A stretch of DNA of 64,000 bases. Origin: CAWCDJ01 sp963796675. GTDB taxonomy: Bacteria; Acidobacteriota; Terriglobia; Bryobacterales; Bryobacteraceae. Location of the stretch: the NCBI GenBank assembly GCA_963796675.1, contig CAWCMS010000001.1, positions 434,001 to 498,000 on the forward strand. The letters are read 5' to 3'. The position numbers and the translations under genes were made by a program. The notes below the pieces were generated by a model. It saw nothing but the letters and a program-made list of their open reading frames with translations. It was not told the origin of the DNA and did no database searches. Below, piece after piece: positions 52,637 through 61,297 of this stretch (position 1 is its first letter; every line of letters starts with the position of its first letter).

Positions 52637-54241
52637 TCACGGATGGCCTCCAGTTCGGGCACCGTTGAGCGCCGAGGCCACTCCGTAGAACACGGCGGCG
52701 CCGAGAGGCACGGAAACCGCCACATCCGTCAACTGCGCCAGCTTTCCGAAGCCCAGGATCTGGTGGAAACCACGGCTCGACCGCCCAGCAGGCGACGCCC
52801 ATCACGCAGGCGGCCAGCCCGATCCGCGAGGCGCTCGACGCCAGACGCCGCCCGTGCAGCCCGCGGATCCGGCTCCTGCAGCAGCCAGAAGAGACCCGCG
52901 CCGCCCGCCAGCGCCACCACCGACGTGGAAAGCGCGAGCCCCGCGTGTCCCATCCCGGCGTAACGCACCAGCGCTACCGCGAGCCCCGCATTCAGCGCGA
53001 TCGAGCCAGGCTCACCAGCACCGGGGTACGCGCATCGCCCAGCGCATAGAAGGCCGGCGCCAGTACTTTGATCAGCCGAATATCCCGCCAGGCCCAGCGC
53101 TGTACCAGGTCAGCGCCACCGCGGTCTGATGCGTGTCGGCAGCGCTGAACCTGCCCCACTGGTAGATGGCGCCGATCATGCTCTCGCCCAGAACCGCCAG
53201 CCCCACCGAGGACGGAATCGTCAGCAGCAGCACGGTGCCGAGCGACCTCGCCAGCGCCGTCGCGGAATTCGTCCATACGATCGGCCACCACGCTGCGCGA
53301 AATCGCGGGCAGAGTGGCCGAGGCGATCGCCACGCCGAACAGCCCCAGCGGAAGCTGCAGGAATCGGAACGCGTAGTTCAGCCAGCTCACCGGGCCGTTG
53401 AGGACGTGGCCGGCCGCATCCGTGATCTGCGACGCCAGGTGCGTGTTGACGATGATGTTGACCTGCACCGCCGCGTTGCCGAGAATCGCCGGCAGCATCA
53501 GGCGTCCGAGCCGGATGCAGCCCAGGGTGGCGTGAAATCGAAACGCGGACGGAAACGAAAAGCCTTCGCGGTAAAGACTCGGCGCCTGCCAGAGCAATTG
53601 CAGCGACTCCGCCGGCCAGAACGCCGAACGCCATCGAGACGATCAGCCCCTGGTGAAACGAGCGGCCGATCGTAAAGCCGGCTGCCAAACCCACCAGCAC
53701 CGAGCTGACGTTGAAAAACATCGAGGCCAGAGCAGGAACGCCGTACCGGTCGCAGGCGTTCAACACGCCCATGGCCTGCGCCGCCAGGCTGACCAGCAGC
53801 AGGAACGGGAACATGATGCGGGTGAGCAGAACCGCCAGCTCGAACTTCCCCGGAATCTGTTCGAAGCCCGGCGCCATCAGGTGCACCAGCTCGGGAGTCC
53901 AGACGATTCCCGCTATGCACAGTGACGCTCACGATGAGCATGAGCGCGGTGGCCACCACGTTCGACAGTTCGCGAGCGTCGCGCTTGTCGCTCCGCGCCA
54001 GGTAGTCGCTGAAGATCGGGATGAAGGCCGAGGATAGCGCGCCCTCGGCGAAGAGGTTGCGAGCGAGGTTCGGGATCCGCATCCCGAGCAGGAAGGCGTC
54101 GTAGGTGGCGCCCGCGCCGAACAACCGCGCCATCACCATCTCGCGGACTACGCCCGTGAGGCGGCTGGCCGCGACCGAGGCTGAGACGGTGCCGGCCGAA
54201 CGGAAGAATCCCTGGTGCCGCCGCGCTCCGGTTTCAGCCAC
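52637..54241 (-). CDS. murJ: MurJ (MviN) lipid II flippase, frameshifted
   Basis: Polytopic membrane protein of the MOP superfamily that moves lipid II across the membrane for peptidoglycan synthesis. The N-terminus GFFRSAGTVSASVAASRLTGVVREM and ARLFGAGATYDAFLLGMRIPNLARNLFAEGALSSAFIPIFSDY is the family signature. Middle and late helices (LRYAGMGHAGLALSTSVVAL, AAVFYGVASALNG) continue in other frames. At least five frame changes lie between 53920 and 52740. The protein is essential in most bacteria, which argues that the breaks are sequence errors. The GTG at 54241 directly follows the pfkB stop; the TTG at 54265 would extend it into pfkB. Confidence 0.87.
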
Positions 54242-54242
54242 G

Positions 54243-55172
54243 CTATTCGACGCGCCGGATTTCAACCTGGCGGTAGATCTCTTTGGTCTGCTCGAGATTC
54301 GCGAAATTCATGCCGGGCAGCCGCGCCGACGCGGTCCCGGCCGAGACGCCCCAGCGCAAGGCATCGGCGGGGTTCGCTTTGCGCGCCATGGCCCAGACGT
54401 AGCCCGCGGTCAGAGCGTCGCCCGCGCCGATCGGGCAGACGGCGTCGATGACCGGCGGCAGGGCTTCGATCAGGCCGTCGGCATAGGCGCCCACCGCACC
54501 GCGGCTGCCGAGCGAGAGCACTACCGATTCCGGCCCCATAGTGCGGATGCGCTCGGCGGCTTCGAGATAGTGAGTGCGAGTGAGCAGCGTGCGGCCAAGC
54601 AGCCTTTCCGCCTCCTGCTGATTGGGCGTGACCACCGTGGGCCGTGCCTCGATGCCTTCGCGCAGCTCCTGGCCGCCCGCATGCAGCAGCGTTTTCACTT
54701 TCTTCGTGCGGGCCATCGCCAGCAGCTTGCCGTAGAACGAAGGCGGGGCGCCCGGCGGTAGGCTGCCGCAAACCATCAACCATTCCGCGGTGTCGAGTGT
54801 GCCGCGAACCAGGCGCTCGATGCGGCCAAGTTCCAGTTTGGAAAGCAGCGGCCCGGCCTCGTTCAGGTTCACGGTAAGGCCGTGCTTATCCGTGATGGTG
54901 AGGTTGGTGCGGATTTCGTTGTGGATCGGCACGACCGAAATCTTGTACCCGCAACCGCTCAGATGCGTCTCGAGCCGCTTGCCGGAATCGCCGCCCGATG
55001 TCAGCACCGCCAGGGTCTTGCCGCCGAAGGTATGGATGACGCTCGAGGCATTGATTCCGCGGCCTCCGGCGGATTCGCGGCTGGACTTGATGTAGGCGCG
55101 GTCTTCAAACGCGAGGCGATCGACGCTGATGATCCGGTCAATCGCTGGATTGATCGTAGTGGTGACAATCAA
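54243..55172 (-). CDS. PfkB-family hexose/phosphohexose kinase (1-phosphofructokinase type)
   Basis: A 309-residue ribokinase-superfamily kinase. The N-terminal TTTINPAIDRIISVD and the glycine-rich SAGGRGINASSVIH match FruK/LacC-type enzymes; CPIGAGDALTAGYVWA holds the catalytic Asp in the GAGD anion-hole motif. Phosphorylation of fructose-1-phosphate or tagatose-6-phosphate is most likely, but substrate cannot be fixed. The strand usually reading LLDTSG is LLHAGGQEL here, a change at a residue near the substrate site. TTG at 55172 is the start. It is four bases downstream of an O-methyltransferase gene and continues into murJ. Confidence 0.84.
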   Translation of the reverse strand: MIVTTTINPAIDRIISVDRLAFEDRAYIKSSRESAGGRGINASSVIHTFGGKTLAVLTSGGDSGKRLETHLSGCGYKISVVPIHNEIRTNLTITDKHGLTVNLNEAGPLLSKLELGRIERLVRGTLDTAEWLMVCGSLPPGAPPSFYGKLLAMARTKKVKTLLHAGGQELREGIEARPTVVTPNQQEAERLLGRTLLTRTHYLEAAERIRTMGPESVVLSLGSRGAVGAYADGLIEALPPVIDAVCPIGAGDALTAGYVWAMARKANPADALRWGVSAGTASARLPGMNFANLEQTKEIYRQVEIRRVE

Positions 55173-55176
55173 GTTT

Positions 55177-56187
55177 CTATTTTACGGCCAGGATGGCGTC
55201 GAGGTACGCCCCCGTGCGCCGGCCCTCGTAACTACGGAATCCGGCCCGTTCGAGGAGCGCGCCGTATTCGCTGAGCGTACGCTCGCGGCCTTCGGTGACG
55301 ATCAGCATGTTGAGCGACTGCATGACGGCGGGAACGGGCCCCGCGCCGTCTTCGTTGAGCAGCTTCTCGGCGATCAGCAGGCCGCCGCCAACGGGAAGGC
55401 GATCGAAGATGCGGCCGAGCAGTCGCTCGATCTTCGGCTCGCTCCAATCGTGCAGGATGCGGCCGAGCGCATAGAGGTCGGCTTCGGGCAGCTCGTCTGC
55501 GAAGAAATCGCCTTCCGCGACTTGGATTCGCGCGGCCGCGGATGAGAGCGGCACGTACTCGCGCGCCAGCACGGCGGCCTGGGGCAGATCGAATACCACG
55601 CCGCGCAGCGCGGGATAGCGCTCACAAGCGGCCGCGGTGAGGTGGCCGGTGGCGCCGCCGAGATCGGCCATGCGGTGGAAGCGGCCGAGGTCGAAGGCCT
55701 CCACCACTTTGGGCGAGGTGAGCATTCCGAAGCCGTGCATGCCGCGGACAAAATCGCGCATGGCAGCGTCGCTGCGAAAGAAGGCGCTGAAGAGGGGACC
55801 GTCGAGCCCGAAGGTCTGCTTCCAGCGTGGGCTGCATTCGCGCACGGCGTCCTCGAGGTGGCCCCACATCGGGTAGAGCGCTTCATCCGAATAGCGGATA
55901 TAGCCGGAGAGCGTACGCGGGCTGGAAGACCAGAGATAGGTTTCGGAGATCGCGGAGTTCCGGTAGATGCCGTCGCGCTTTTCAAGCAGGCCGAGAGCCG
56001 TGCAGGCATCGAGGAGCCGCCCCAGCGCGCCGGTAGCGGCGCCGAGCGCGACGGCCAGGTCCGCGCCGCTCGCAGGCGCGTCATGAAGGCGATCGAATAC
56101 GCCCATGGAGACGGCGGTGAACATGGTCTTCGAGCGGCGGAAGGCTTCGATCAGGTCGAGAATCGGCAACGGGTCGGGCTGAGTCAT
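55177..56187 (-). CDS. class I SAM-dependent O-methyltransferase (ASMT/COMT-like)
   Basis: A 336-residue plant-type O-methyltransferase. The N-terminal dimerisation half (LIEAFRRSKTMFTAVSMGVFDRLHDAP, GRLLDACTALGLLEKRDG) precedes the SAM-binding motif MADLGGATGHLTAAACERYP and GVVFDLPQAAVLA; the HDWSEPKIERLLGRIF block has the catalytic His position and the post-motif acid, and ALGRILHDW is typical. It methylates a hydroxyl of a small aromatic or polyketide compound in secondary or quinone metabolism. The ATG overlaps the thiL stop by four bases (ATGA), linking a tailoring methyltransferase to thiamine and cell-wall genes in one operon. Confidence 0.85.
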   Translation of the reverse strand: MTQPDPLPILDLIEAFRRSKTMFTAVSMGVFDRLHDAPASGADLAVALGAATGALGRLLDACTALGLLEKRDGIYRNSAISETYLWSSSPRTLSGYIRYSDEALYPMWGHLEDAVRECSPRWKQTFGLDGPLFSAFFRSDAAMRDFVRGMHGFGMLTSPKVVEAFDLGRFHRMADLGGATGHLTAAACERYPALRGVVFDLPQAAVLAREYVPLSSAAARIQVAEGDFFADELPEADLYALGRILHDWSEPKIERLLGRIFDRLPVGGGLLIAEKLLNEDGAGPVPAVMQSLNMLIVTEGRERTLSEYGALLERAGFRSYEGRRTGAYLDAILAVK

Positions 56188-57110
56188 GGCTGGCGAAAGT
56201 GGTCGTATCCCAGGGGAGCGAGCGGCAGGCCGCCGAGCCGCACTTCACCCGGCGTCCCTTTGCGAATGGTACCAATTCGCGTAAGCGGGAGTCCCTCGAA
56301 GCGCGCCGGAACGCGCGCGGCGGCGGGCGCGGTGAAGAGCAACTCGTAGTCCTCCCCGCCATGGAGAGCTTGTTCGAGCGACGCGCCGCGAAAGCGCGGG
56401 GGCGCCTCGATCTCCGCCGCGACTCCCGAAGCGGCACACAGGCGGTGAAGATCGAGCGAAAGACCGTCGCTCAGATCCATGGCCGCCGTGGCTTTGATCT
56501 TTTCGCGTAGGTATCGGCCCAACGCCAGGCGAGGCTCGGGCCGCAGGTGGCGCTTCCAGGCTGCGCCGCGGCCGGTGGCGAGCCCCAGGGCGGAGGCTCC
56601 GAGCGTGCCCGAAACGTAGATGCCATCGCCCGCGCGGGCACCGTCACGGCGTAGCGCCTGGCCGCGTTTCACCGCCCCGCAGACCACCACGTCGGCCGCC
56701 CACTCGTCGCCGTGCGACAGGTCTCCGCCCGCGAGCGGGGTGTGCGCGCTTTCGGCCAATAGCAAAAAGCCGCGGAAGAAGCGCTCCAGCCAGCGGTCGT
56801 CCGACCAGGGCGCCATCACGACCGAAAGCATGCAGAAGCGGGGCACGGCGCCCATGGCGGCGATATCGCTCAGTCCGCGCGCCAGAGTGTTCCAGCCGGC
56901 GTCTTCGGCGCGGTGGGTGCCGCGGAGGAAGTGGGTGCCTTCGACCAGCGTGTCGGTGGTGAAAACGAGGTCTTCACCAGCTCGCGGGCGGAAGATGGCA
57001 CAGTCGTCGCCGATTCCCAGGACCAGCCCCCCACCGGCGTTGGACCCGGCCCGGCGCTTTAGACCCTCCAGGAAATTCCCCTCGCTCAAAGTTCGCCTGT
57101 GCTTGACCAT
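56184..57110 (-). CDS. thiL: thiamine-monophosphate kinase
   Basis: A 308-residue AIR-synthase-fold kinase that phosphorylates thiamine monophosphate to the active cofactor. The family motifs are LVLGIGDDCAIFRP (Mg/ATP-binding Asp pair), TTDTLVEGTHFL, GWNTLARGLSDIAAMGA, TPLAGGDLSHGDEW and AMDLSDGLSLDLHRL near the C-terminus. The ATG at 57110 begins the conserved MVKHRRTLSEGNFLEGL; the frame extends 25 codons upstream without homology. It is the first gene of an operon continuing through the O-methyltransferase, pfkB, murJ and zinc-ribbon genes. It diverges from cspA across a 147-base gap. Confidence 0.9.
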   Translation of the reverse strand: MVKHRRTLSEGNFLEGLKRRAGSNAGGGLVLGIGDDCAIFRPRAGEDLVFTTDTLVEGTHFLRGTHRAEDAGWNTLARGLSDIAAMGAVPRFCMLSVVMAPWSDDRWLERFFRGFLLLAESAHTPLAGGDLSHGDEWAADVVVCGAVKRGQALRRDGARAGDGIYVSGTLGASALGLATGRGAAWKRHLRPEPRLALGRYLREKIKATAAMDLSDGLSLDLHRLCAASGVAAEIEAPPRFRGASLEQALHGGEDYELLFTAPAAARVPARFEGLPLTRIGTIRKGTPGEVRLGGLPLAPLGYDHFRQP

Positions 57111-57257
57111 ACAGTTGCCATCTGAGAGAATACCGTACGCAGTTGGAAAGAGTTGTTTGTACGCGCCTCGCAAGTTTCGCAGCAAGCCTCGAAAGATCCG
57201 CTTTCCTTGCCCGGGGGACCCAAGAGCACGACGAACAATGAATTAGGAGAAGTGTAA

Positions 57258-57461
57258 GTGAAGGAAAAAGGCACAGTAAAGTGGTTTAATGCCGCGAAGG
57301 GCTATGGATTCATCCAGCGGTCGAGCGGCGACGACGTATTCGTTCATTTTTCGGCGATCCAGTCGAACGGCTATCGCACGCTCGACGAAGGCGCGGAAGT
57401 GGAGTTCGAAGTCAAGCAGGGTCCGAAGGGTCTGCAAGCGGAAAACGTGGTCCGGGTCTAA
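57258..57461 (+). CDS. cspA: cold shock domain protein
   Basis: A 67-residue CspA-type RNA chaperone. RNP1 (KGYGFI) and RNP2 (VFVHF) motifs are exact, with KWFNAAKGYGFIQR at the start. It melts RNA structure at low temperature or in growth transitions. The GTG at 57258 has AGGAG eight bases upstream (57245-57249). The 147 bases before it contain no other gene and may include a structured 5' leader as in other csp genes; no promoter is convincing by eye. A strong terminator follows. Confidence 0.94.
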   Translation: MKEKGTVKWFNAAKGYGFIQRSSGDDVFVHFSAIQSNGYRTLDEGAEVEFEVKQGPKGLQAENVVRV

Positions 57462-57489
57462 CCCGGTTCCTGAGGTTGGTAACAAAGGT

Positions 57490-57524
57490 GGGGGTTCCCG
57501 GGTCGGGAACCCCTTTTGATTTTT
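57490..57524 (+). terminator. intrinsic terminator after cspA
   Basis: A 9-bp perfect stem (GGGGTTCCC at 57491-57499 with GGGAACCCC at 57505-57513) with a five-base loop, followed by TTTTGATTTTT. It is the best rho-independent terminator in the window, in the correct direction for cspA. It also lies just before the stop of the convergent secreted-protein gene. Confidence 0.88.
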
Positions 57525-57530
57525 AGCAGG

Positions 57531-58421
57531 CTACTTTTGCATCTGGTATCCGGCCGGGACCTGGAAGAGATAGGCCGGGGGCTCGGCGCGCGAGATGTTC
57601 GTCATGTGGAACGTTTCCTCGCCGGTGCGGGGGTCGGAGAAGCGGCTCTGCACCACCATCTGCAAATCGGGTGAGAACCAGCGTTCGTTGACGATCTGCA
57701 GCGGCCGGTCGTTCCCGATGGCATTGAGCGGAATCGTCGACGTGGTGCGCGTTCCCTGCGCGGTGACGCCTTCGATATTCTGAGTTCCCAGCGATTCGGG
57801 CGTGCCGGGAGCAATGTCCTTCGCAAGGACAGCCATCCGTTCGGTCGTGCCTGCCACGCCGCCCGCGTCTGCAGTCACCAGCGCCCGGGTGGTCATCTTC
57901 GACTCGACCATGTCCTTTTCAACCTTGAATTTGGCAATATCCTGAGGGTCCGGCGGAAGCGGCGGAGGCACCTTCATCGTGAACGTACCCGGCTGGCCAT
58001 TTCGAGCGAAGAAAAAGACACCGTCCCCCAGCGGCATCTGCCGCGCTGTCTGATCCTTCGGGTTGAGTATGTAGCTGACCTTCGCGACCGGATCCCAGAT
58101 CGTGACCGAATCCGGAGTTTCCCGCCGCGTGCGGCCCTCGCTATCCCGGTAGACCTGGGCTTGCGTCTCATTGTGAATATGCGTTCCGTCCGCGAGCACC
58201 TGGTTCATTTCGGTGATTTCCGTCGCGGAGTATGGCGCATCTTTCACAGTTTTGCCCATCACCGCGGTACGAATGCTGACGATCTTCGCCTGGGCAGCCA
58301 TGCGCTCGGCGTCCAACTTCATCATCCTGATCTGCGAGTTATCGTCCTGGGCTCTGGCCAGGAACGCCAGAATCGGAAGAGCGGCGGCAATCGCCAATAG
58401 TCGTTTCATAATTTCTTTCAC
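57531..58421 (-). CDS. secreted protein encoded with an ECF sigma/anti-sigma pair
   Basis: A 296-residue exported protein with signal peptide MKRLLAIAAALPILAFLARAQ (a second ATG at 58409 may be used). The region after it is acidic/helical (MMKLDAERMAAQAKIVSI) and contains GRTRRETPDSVTIWDPVAK, with YILNPKDQTARQM, strands that resemble the acidobacterial family of secreted proteins with a PxDxxTxWDPxxxxxYxLdp core, ending EPPAYLFQVPAGYQ. No catalytic residues identified. It follows the anti-sigma gene after a single base, so it is probably a target or periplasmic partner of that signalling pair. Confidence 0.68.
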   Translation of the reverse strand: MKEIMKRLLAIAAALPILAFLARAQDDNSQIRMMKLDAERMAAQAKIVSIRTAVMGKTVKDAPYSATEITEMNQVLADGTHIHNETQAQVYRDSEGRTRRETPDSVTIWDPVAKVSYILNPKDQTARQMPLGDGVFFFARNGQPGTFTMKVPPPLPPDPQDIAKFKVEKDMVESKMTTRALVTADAGGVAGTTERMAVLAKDIAPGTPESLGTQNIEGVTAQGTRTTSTIPLNAIGNDRPLQIVNERWFSPDLQMVVQSRFSDPRTGEETFHMTNISRAEPPAYLFQVPAGYQMQK

Positions 58422-58422
58422 C

Positions 58423-59013
58423 TCAATTCGATGAATTCCCGACCAGCCGATAGGCGCGAGCGCGCCCGTCAGCGGAAAAAACCACGTCTGTCTGGATCTG
58501 GTCCGGTCCCAGAGCCATGCGGACTACCCAGCCCGCCTCGAAAGGTTCGTTATCGAGCGCCACGAAGGTCTCGGTCTGTTCTACCGGCCGGCGCGAGGCC
58601 GGACGTCGAACTTGCCTGGGGCGAACCGCCACCTCCTGAACGGCCGGCTCGACCGGGAGCGGTTCCAGCACAGCAGTGGCTGGCGCAATTTGCGGTCTGA
58701 CCGGTTGGCGCTGTGCCCGATGCGGCATCAGGACGATCGCCAGAATGACCGCAGCGGCGGCCGCGAGTGCGGATGCCACCCACTTCCACCCGGCCCGCAC
58801 ACGCCGCGGTGCTGCGGCCGGCGCCGGCAACGGCGTCGGCGTCAGTTCATCCATCCATCCGGAAACCATGGCCGCCCGAGCCGAAATCGTTTCGTAAAGA
58901 TCACTGCATGTGGAGCACTCCGCCAAATGCGCTGCCGCCCGCTCCATTCCTTCCGGAGCCAGTTCGCGGTCCAGATATGCCCGCAGATCTCCCTCGGACC
59001 AACACTCCTTCAT
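58423..59013 (-). CDS. anti-sigma factor with zinc-finger N-terminus
   Basis: A 196-residue membrane-anchored anti-sigma factor. The N-terminal half is a zf-HC2/ZAS domain (LRAYLDRELAPEGMERAAAHLAECSTC; His and two Cys of the HxxxCxxC pattern), followed by a Pro/Ala-rich linker, a membrane helix (WVASALAAAAAVILAIVLM) and a periplasmic tail with many Pro and Arg. This topology lets an outside signal release the sigma factor. The ATG at 59013 overlaps the sigma stop by four bases, giving the usual stoichiometric coupling. The last residues face the periplasm, where the downstream secreted protein acts. Confidence 0.88.
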   Translation of the reverse strand: MKECWSEGDLRAYLDRELAPEGMERAAAHLAECSTCSDLYETISARAAMVSGWMDELTPTPLPAPAAAPRRVRAGWKWVASALAAAAAVILAIVLMPHRAQRQPVRPQIAPATAVLEPLPVEPAVQEVAVRPRQVRRPASRRPVEQTETFVALDNEPFEAGWVVRMALGPDQIQTDVVFSADGRARAYRLVGNSSN

Positions 59014-59576
59014 ACGTCATCTCCGTAACGCGCACGGAATTTGCGCTCGAATTCCGCTTCGGCGCGCGCCAGCATGGTGCCCACCGATCCCGGATGGATT
59101 CCGAGCGTCTCCGCCATTTCCCGGTACGCCAACCCTTCCGCTCGCAAGAGCAGCATCTGTGCGTCGCGCGGCTTCAATTCACCGAGCACCGTCCGCACGC
59201 GGGCCCGCTTCTCGCGGCGCAGCATTTCCTCGAGCGCATTGCTTGTCTCCGCGCTGCGCATCGTCTCGACGCCAGCGGCCTCTTCCTGACGCCTCCGTCT
59301 GGCATTCGAGCGCAAAGCATCGAGACCGGCGTTCGTGGCAACACGATAGATCCACGGCAGTTCCGCCGGGCCCCTCTGCGATATCTTGCAGAAAACATCC
59401 GAGGCAATCTCTTCGGCCTGCGCCCGATCGCCGGTAAGGCGCGCGAGCATGGCCACGACCCGGGGATAATGCTCCCGGAACAGCGCGTCGAAACCGGCCG
59501 GACGATCCGGTCCGGCGGGAATCAGCACGATTTCCTCGGCAGGCTGCACACTCTTTATAACGAAGTCACCTGTCAT
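59010..59576 (-). CDS. ECF RNA polymerase sigma factor
   Basis: A 188-residue extracytoplasmic-function sigma factor. Region 2 is at FDALFREHYPRVVAMLARL with EEIASDVFCKISQR and LPWIYRVATNAGLDALRS (-10 recognition); region 4 is LKPRDAQMLLLRAEGLAYREMAETLGIHPGSVGTMLARAEAEFE (helix-turn-helix for -35). The ATG at 59576 (MTGDFVIK) is used because conserved region 2 needs about 35 preceding residues; the upstream frame belongs to the FkbM gene's complement. It is translationally coupled to the anti-sigma gene and 14 bases after the FkbM stop, so the FkbM gene may lie in the same transcript. Confidence 0.91.
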   Translation of the reverse strand: MTGDFVIKSVQPAEEIVLIPAGPDRPAGFDALFREHYPRVVAMLARLTGDRAQAEEIASDVFCKISQRGPAELPWIYRVATNAGLDALRSNARRRRQEEAAGVETMRSAETSNALEEMLRREKRARVRTVLGELKPRDAQMLLLRAEGLAYREMAETLGIHPGSVGTMLARAEAEFERKFRARYGDDV

Positions 59577-59590
59577 TTTGTGACGAGGCC

Positions 59591-60502
59591 TCAGTAGAAA
59601 AAGAGGACGTCCGGCCGCACATGCCGTTTCGTCTCGATGCACTGGCCGCACTCCACGGTGTAATCCGCCCGGATGTCGCGGATCGCTGCGGGGATGGTCC
59701 GTTCGTCATCCGGCTTGTGCTCGGTGGCGATGGCCAGCCGCGGCTTGAAGCGCTTGAGGGTTTCGCGGGCTCCCGCAATCGCGCGGACTTCGGCGCCTTC
59801 GACATCCATCTTGATGAAATCGACGCGCGGCAGCCGGAGTTCGCTCACGATGCGGTCGATGGTAGTGAGCGGTACCCGGACCGAAGGGCGCGAACCATCA
59901 GGCCGGAGGACTACGCTGTTGGCGGCGAAGTTGGCATCGTCCAGGTTGAGGACCAGGCTGTCCTCACGATCCCACACGCCCTTGGGATAAAGGATCACCC
60001 GCCCCGCGGCGATCTCCCCGGCGGTGTTGCGGCGGATGCATTCGGCGTTCGATGGCGAGATTTCGATGGCTACCACGGTGGCCGCGCCGGCGCGCAGGGC
60101 CTCGCGCGTGAAATCGCCGTCGCTCGCGCCGCAGTCGAGTACGATATCGCCCGGGTGGATGAAGTGCGGCCCACTACCGTAGACCTGGCGCTCCATTTCG
60201 GCGAGGTTGAAAGGCAGGACGTAGGGGTTGCCCTTGGGAATCCAGAATTGGCCTTTGGGCGTCTGCCACAGTTCCAGCCCGCTCTCCTCGCGGACCAGCC
60301 GGCTGGCCGCGAAGATGCGGTCCTTGATCGCCAGCGTCTCGGCAACGTTGGCCTGGCTGCGGAGCGCGTGTGCGAGGGGGCACGCGGGGCTGTTCCCGGT
60401 GGCCGCCAGGACAAACAGGCGAAACGGCGGATACCACGCGTAAGCAGCCGCACCAGTTCCGAGGGCTACGGCCGCCGCGAGCAAACCTTGGCGGATCCTC
60501 AC
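59591..60502 (-). CDS. FkbM family methyltransferase
   Basis: A 303-residue SAM-dependent methyltransferase. A short N-terminal hydrophobic segment (LLAAAVALGTGAAAYAWYP) may anchor or export it. SAM motif I is DIVLDCGASDGDFTREALRAG with the acid in VVAIEISPSN, then DREDSLVLNLDDANFAANSV and the FkbM signature VDFIKMDVEGAEVRAIAGA. FkbM enzymes methylate hydroxyls of macrolides, glycans or fatty acids. The GTG at 60502 begins VRIRQGLLAAA; the longer frame upstream overlaps the ABC gene and is not coding. It lies just upstream of the sigma factor gene. Confidence 0.84.
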   Translation of the reverse strand: MRIRQGLLAAAVALGTGAAAYAWYPPFRLFVLAATGNSPACPLAHALRSQANVAETLAIKDRIFAASRLVREESGLELWQTPKGQFWIPKGNPYVLPFNLAEMERQVYGSGPHFIHPGDIVLDCGASDGDFTREALRAGAATVVAIEISPSNAECIRRNTAGEIAAGRVILYPKGVWDREDSLVLNLDDANFAANSVVLRPDGSRPSVRVPLTTIDRIVSELRLPRVDFIKMDVEGAEVRAIAGARETLKRFKPRLAIATEHKPDDERTIPAAIRDIRADYTVECGQCIETKRHVRPDVLFFY

Positions 60503-60553
60503 AAGCTTGATGTTACGGGATTTTCGACCGCCCCGGTCGGGCACAATGGAAAT

Positions 60554-61297
60554 ATGATCTCGTGCCGCAACCTGACGCGCCGCTTCGGAGACTTCATCGC
60601 GGTAGACCATCTCGACCTGGAGGTGGACGAGGGCGCCATCTGCGCCTTCCTGGGGCCCAACGGCGCCGGCAAGTCCACCACCGTGAAGATGCTGACCGGC
60701 CTGCTCCCGCCGAGCGAAGGAGAAGTGCGGGTGTGCGGATTGAACGTGGCGGCCGATCCGATTTCGGTGAAGCGCGTGATCGGCGTACTGCCCGAAGATC
60801 TGGGCCTGTTCGACGACCTCACGGTGGAAGAGCATCTGCTGCTCACCGGCGACGTCTACGGGCTTCCGAAGCAGGAGACACGGGCGCGCTCGGCGCAACT
60901 GCTGCACGCCCTCAGCCTGGAACACGGGCGCCACACCTTCGCCGCGTCGTGCTCGCACGGCATGCGGAAGAAGACGTCGTTCGCCATGGCGCTGCTGCCC
61001 AATCCGCGCGTGCTGTTCCTCGACGAGCCGTTCGAGGCCATCGACCCGGTGACTTCGAAGATCATGCGCGGCCTGCTGCAATCGGTGGCGCGGCGCGGCG
61101 TTACGGTCTTTCTGACCGCGCACATTCTCTCGGTGGCGGAAGAGATCGCCTCACAGATCGTCATGCTGCGGAAGGGCCGGAAAGTCTGGGATTCGCCCGC
61201 CGCGGAGGTGCTGCAATCGCTTGAGCAGCATTACTTCGACCTGGTGGAGGCGCCGGTGGTAGAGGAGATTGAATGGCTCGGGCATTCGCGATCCTGA
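60554..61297 (+). CDS. ABC transporter ATP-binding protein
   Basis: A 247-residue nucleotide-binding subunit. Walker A is GPNGAGKSTT, the Q-loop region is IGVLPEDLGLFDDLTVEEH, the signature is CSHGMRKKTSFAMALLPNP (a variant of the canonical LSGGQ, of the SxGMxxK form seen in YxlF/EcsA-like exporters) and Walker B is VLFLDEPFEAIDP with the switch His in LTAHIL. The frame upstream of 60554 is a shadow of FkbM. The next gene overlaps by 25 bases and encodes the membrane subunit, so this is a heteromeric exporter; substrate is unknown. Confidence 0.9.
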   Translation: MISCRNLTRRFGDFIAVDHLDLEVDEGAICAFLGPNGAGKSTTVKMLTGLLPPSEGEVRVCGLNVAADPISVKRVIGVLPEDLGLFDDLTVEEHLLLTGDVYGLPKQETRARSAQLLHALSLEHGRHTFAASCSHGMRKKTSFAMALLPNPRVLFLDEPFEAIDPVTSKIMRGLLQSVARRGVTVFLTAHILSVAEEIASQIVMLRKGRKVWDSPAAEVLQSLEQHYFDLVEAPVVEEIEWLGHSRS

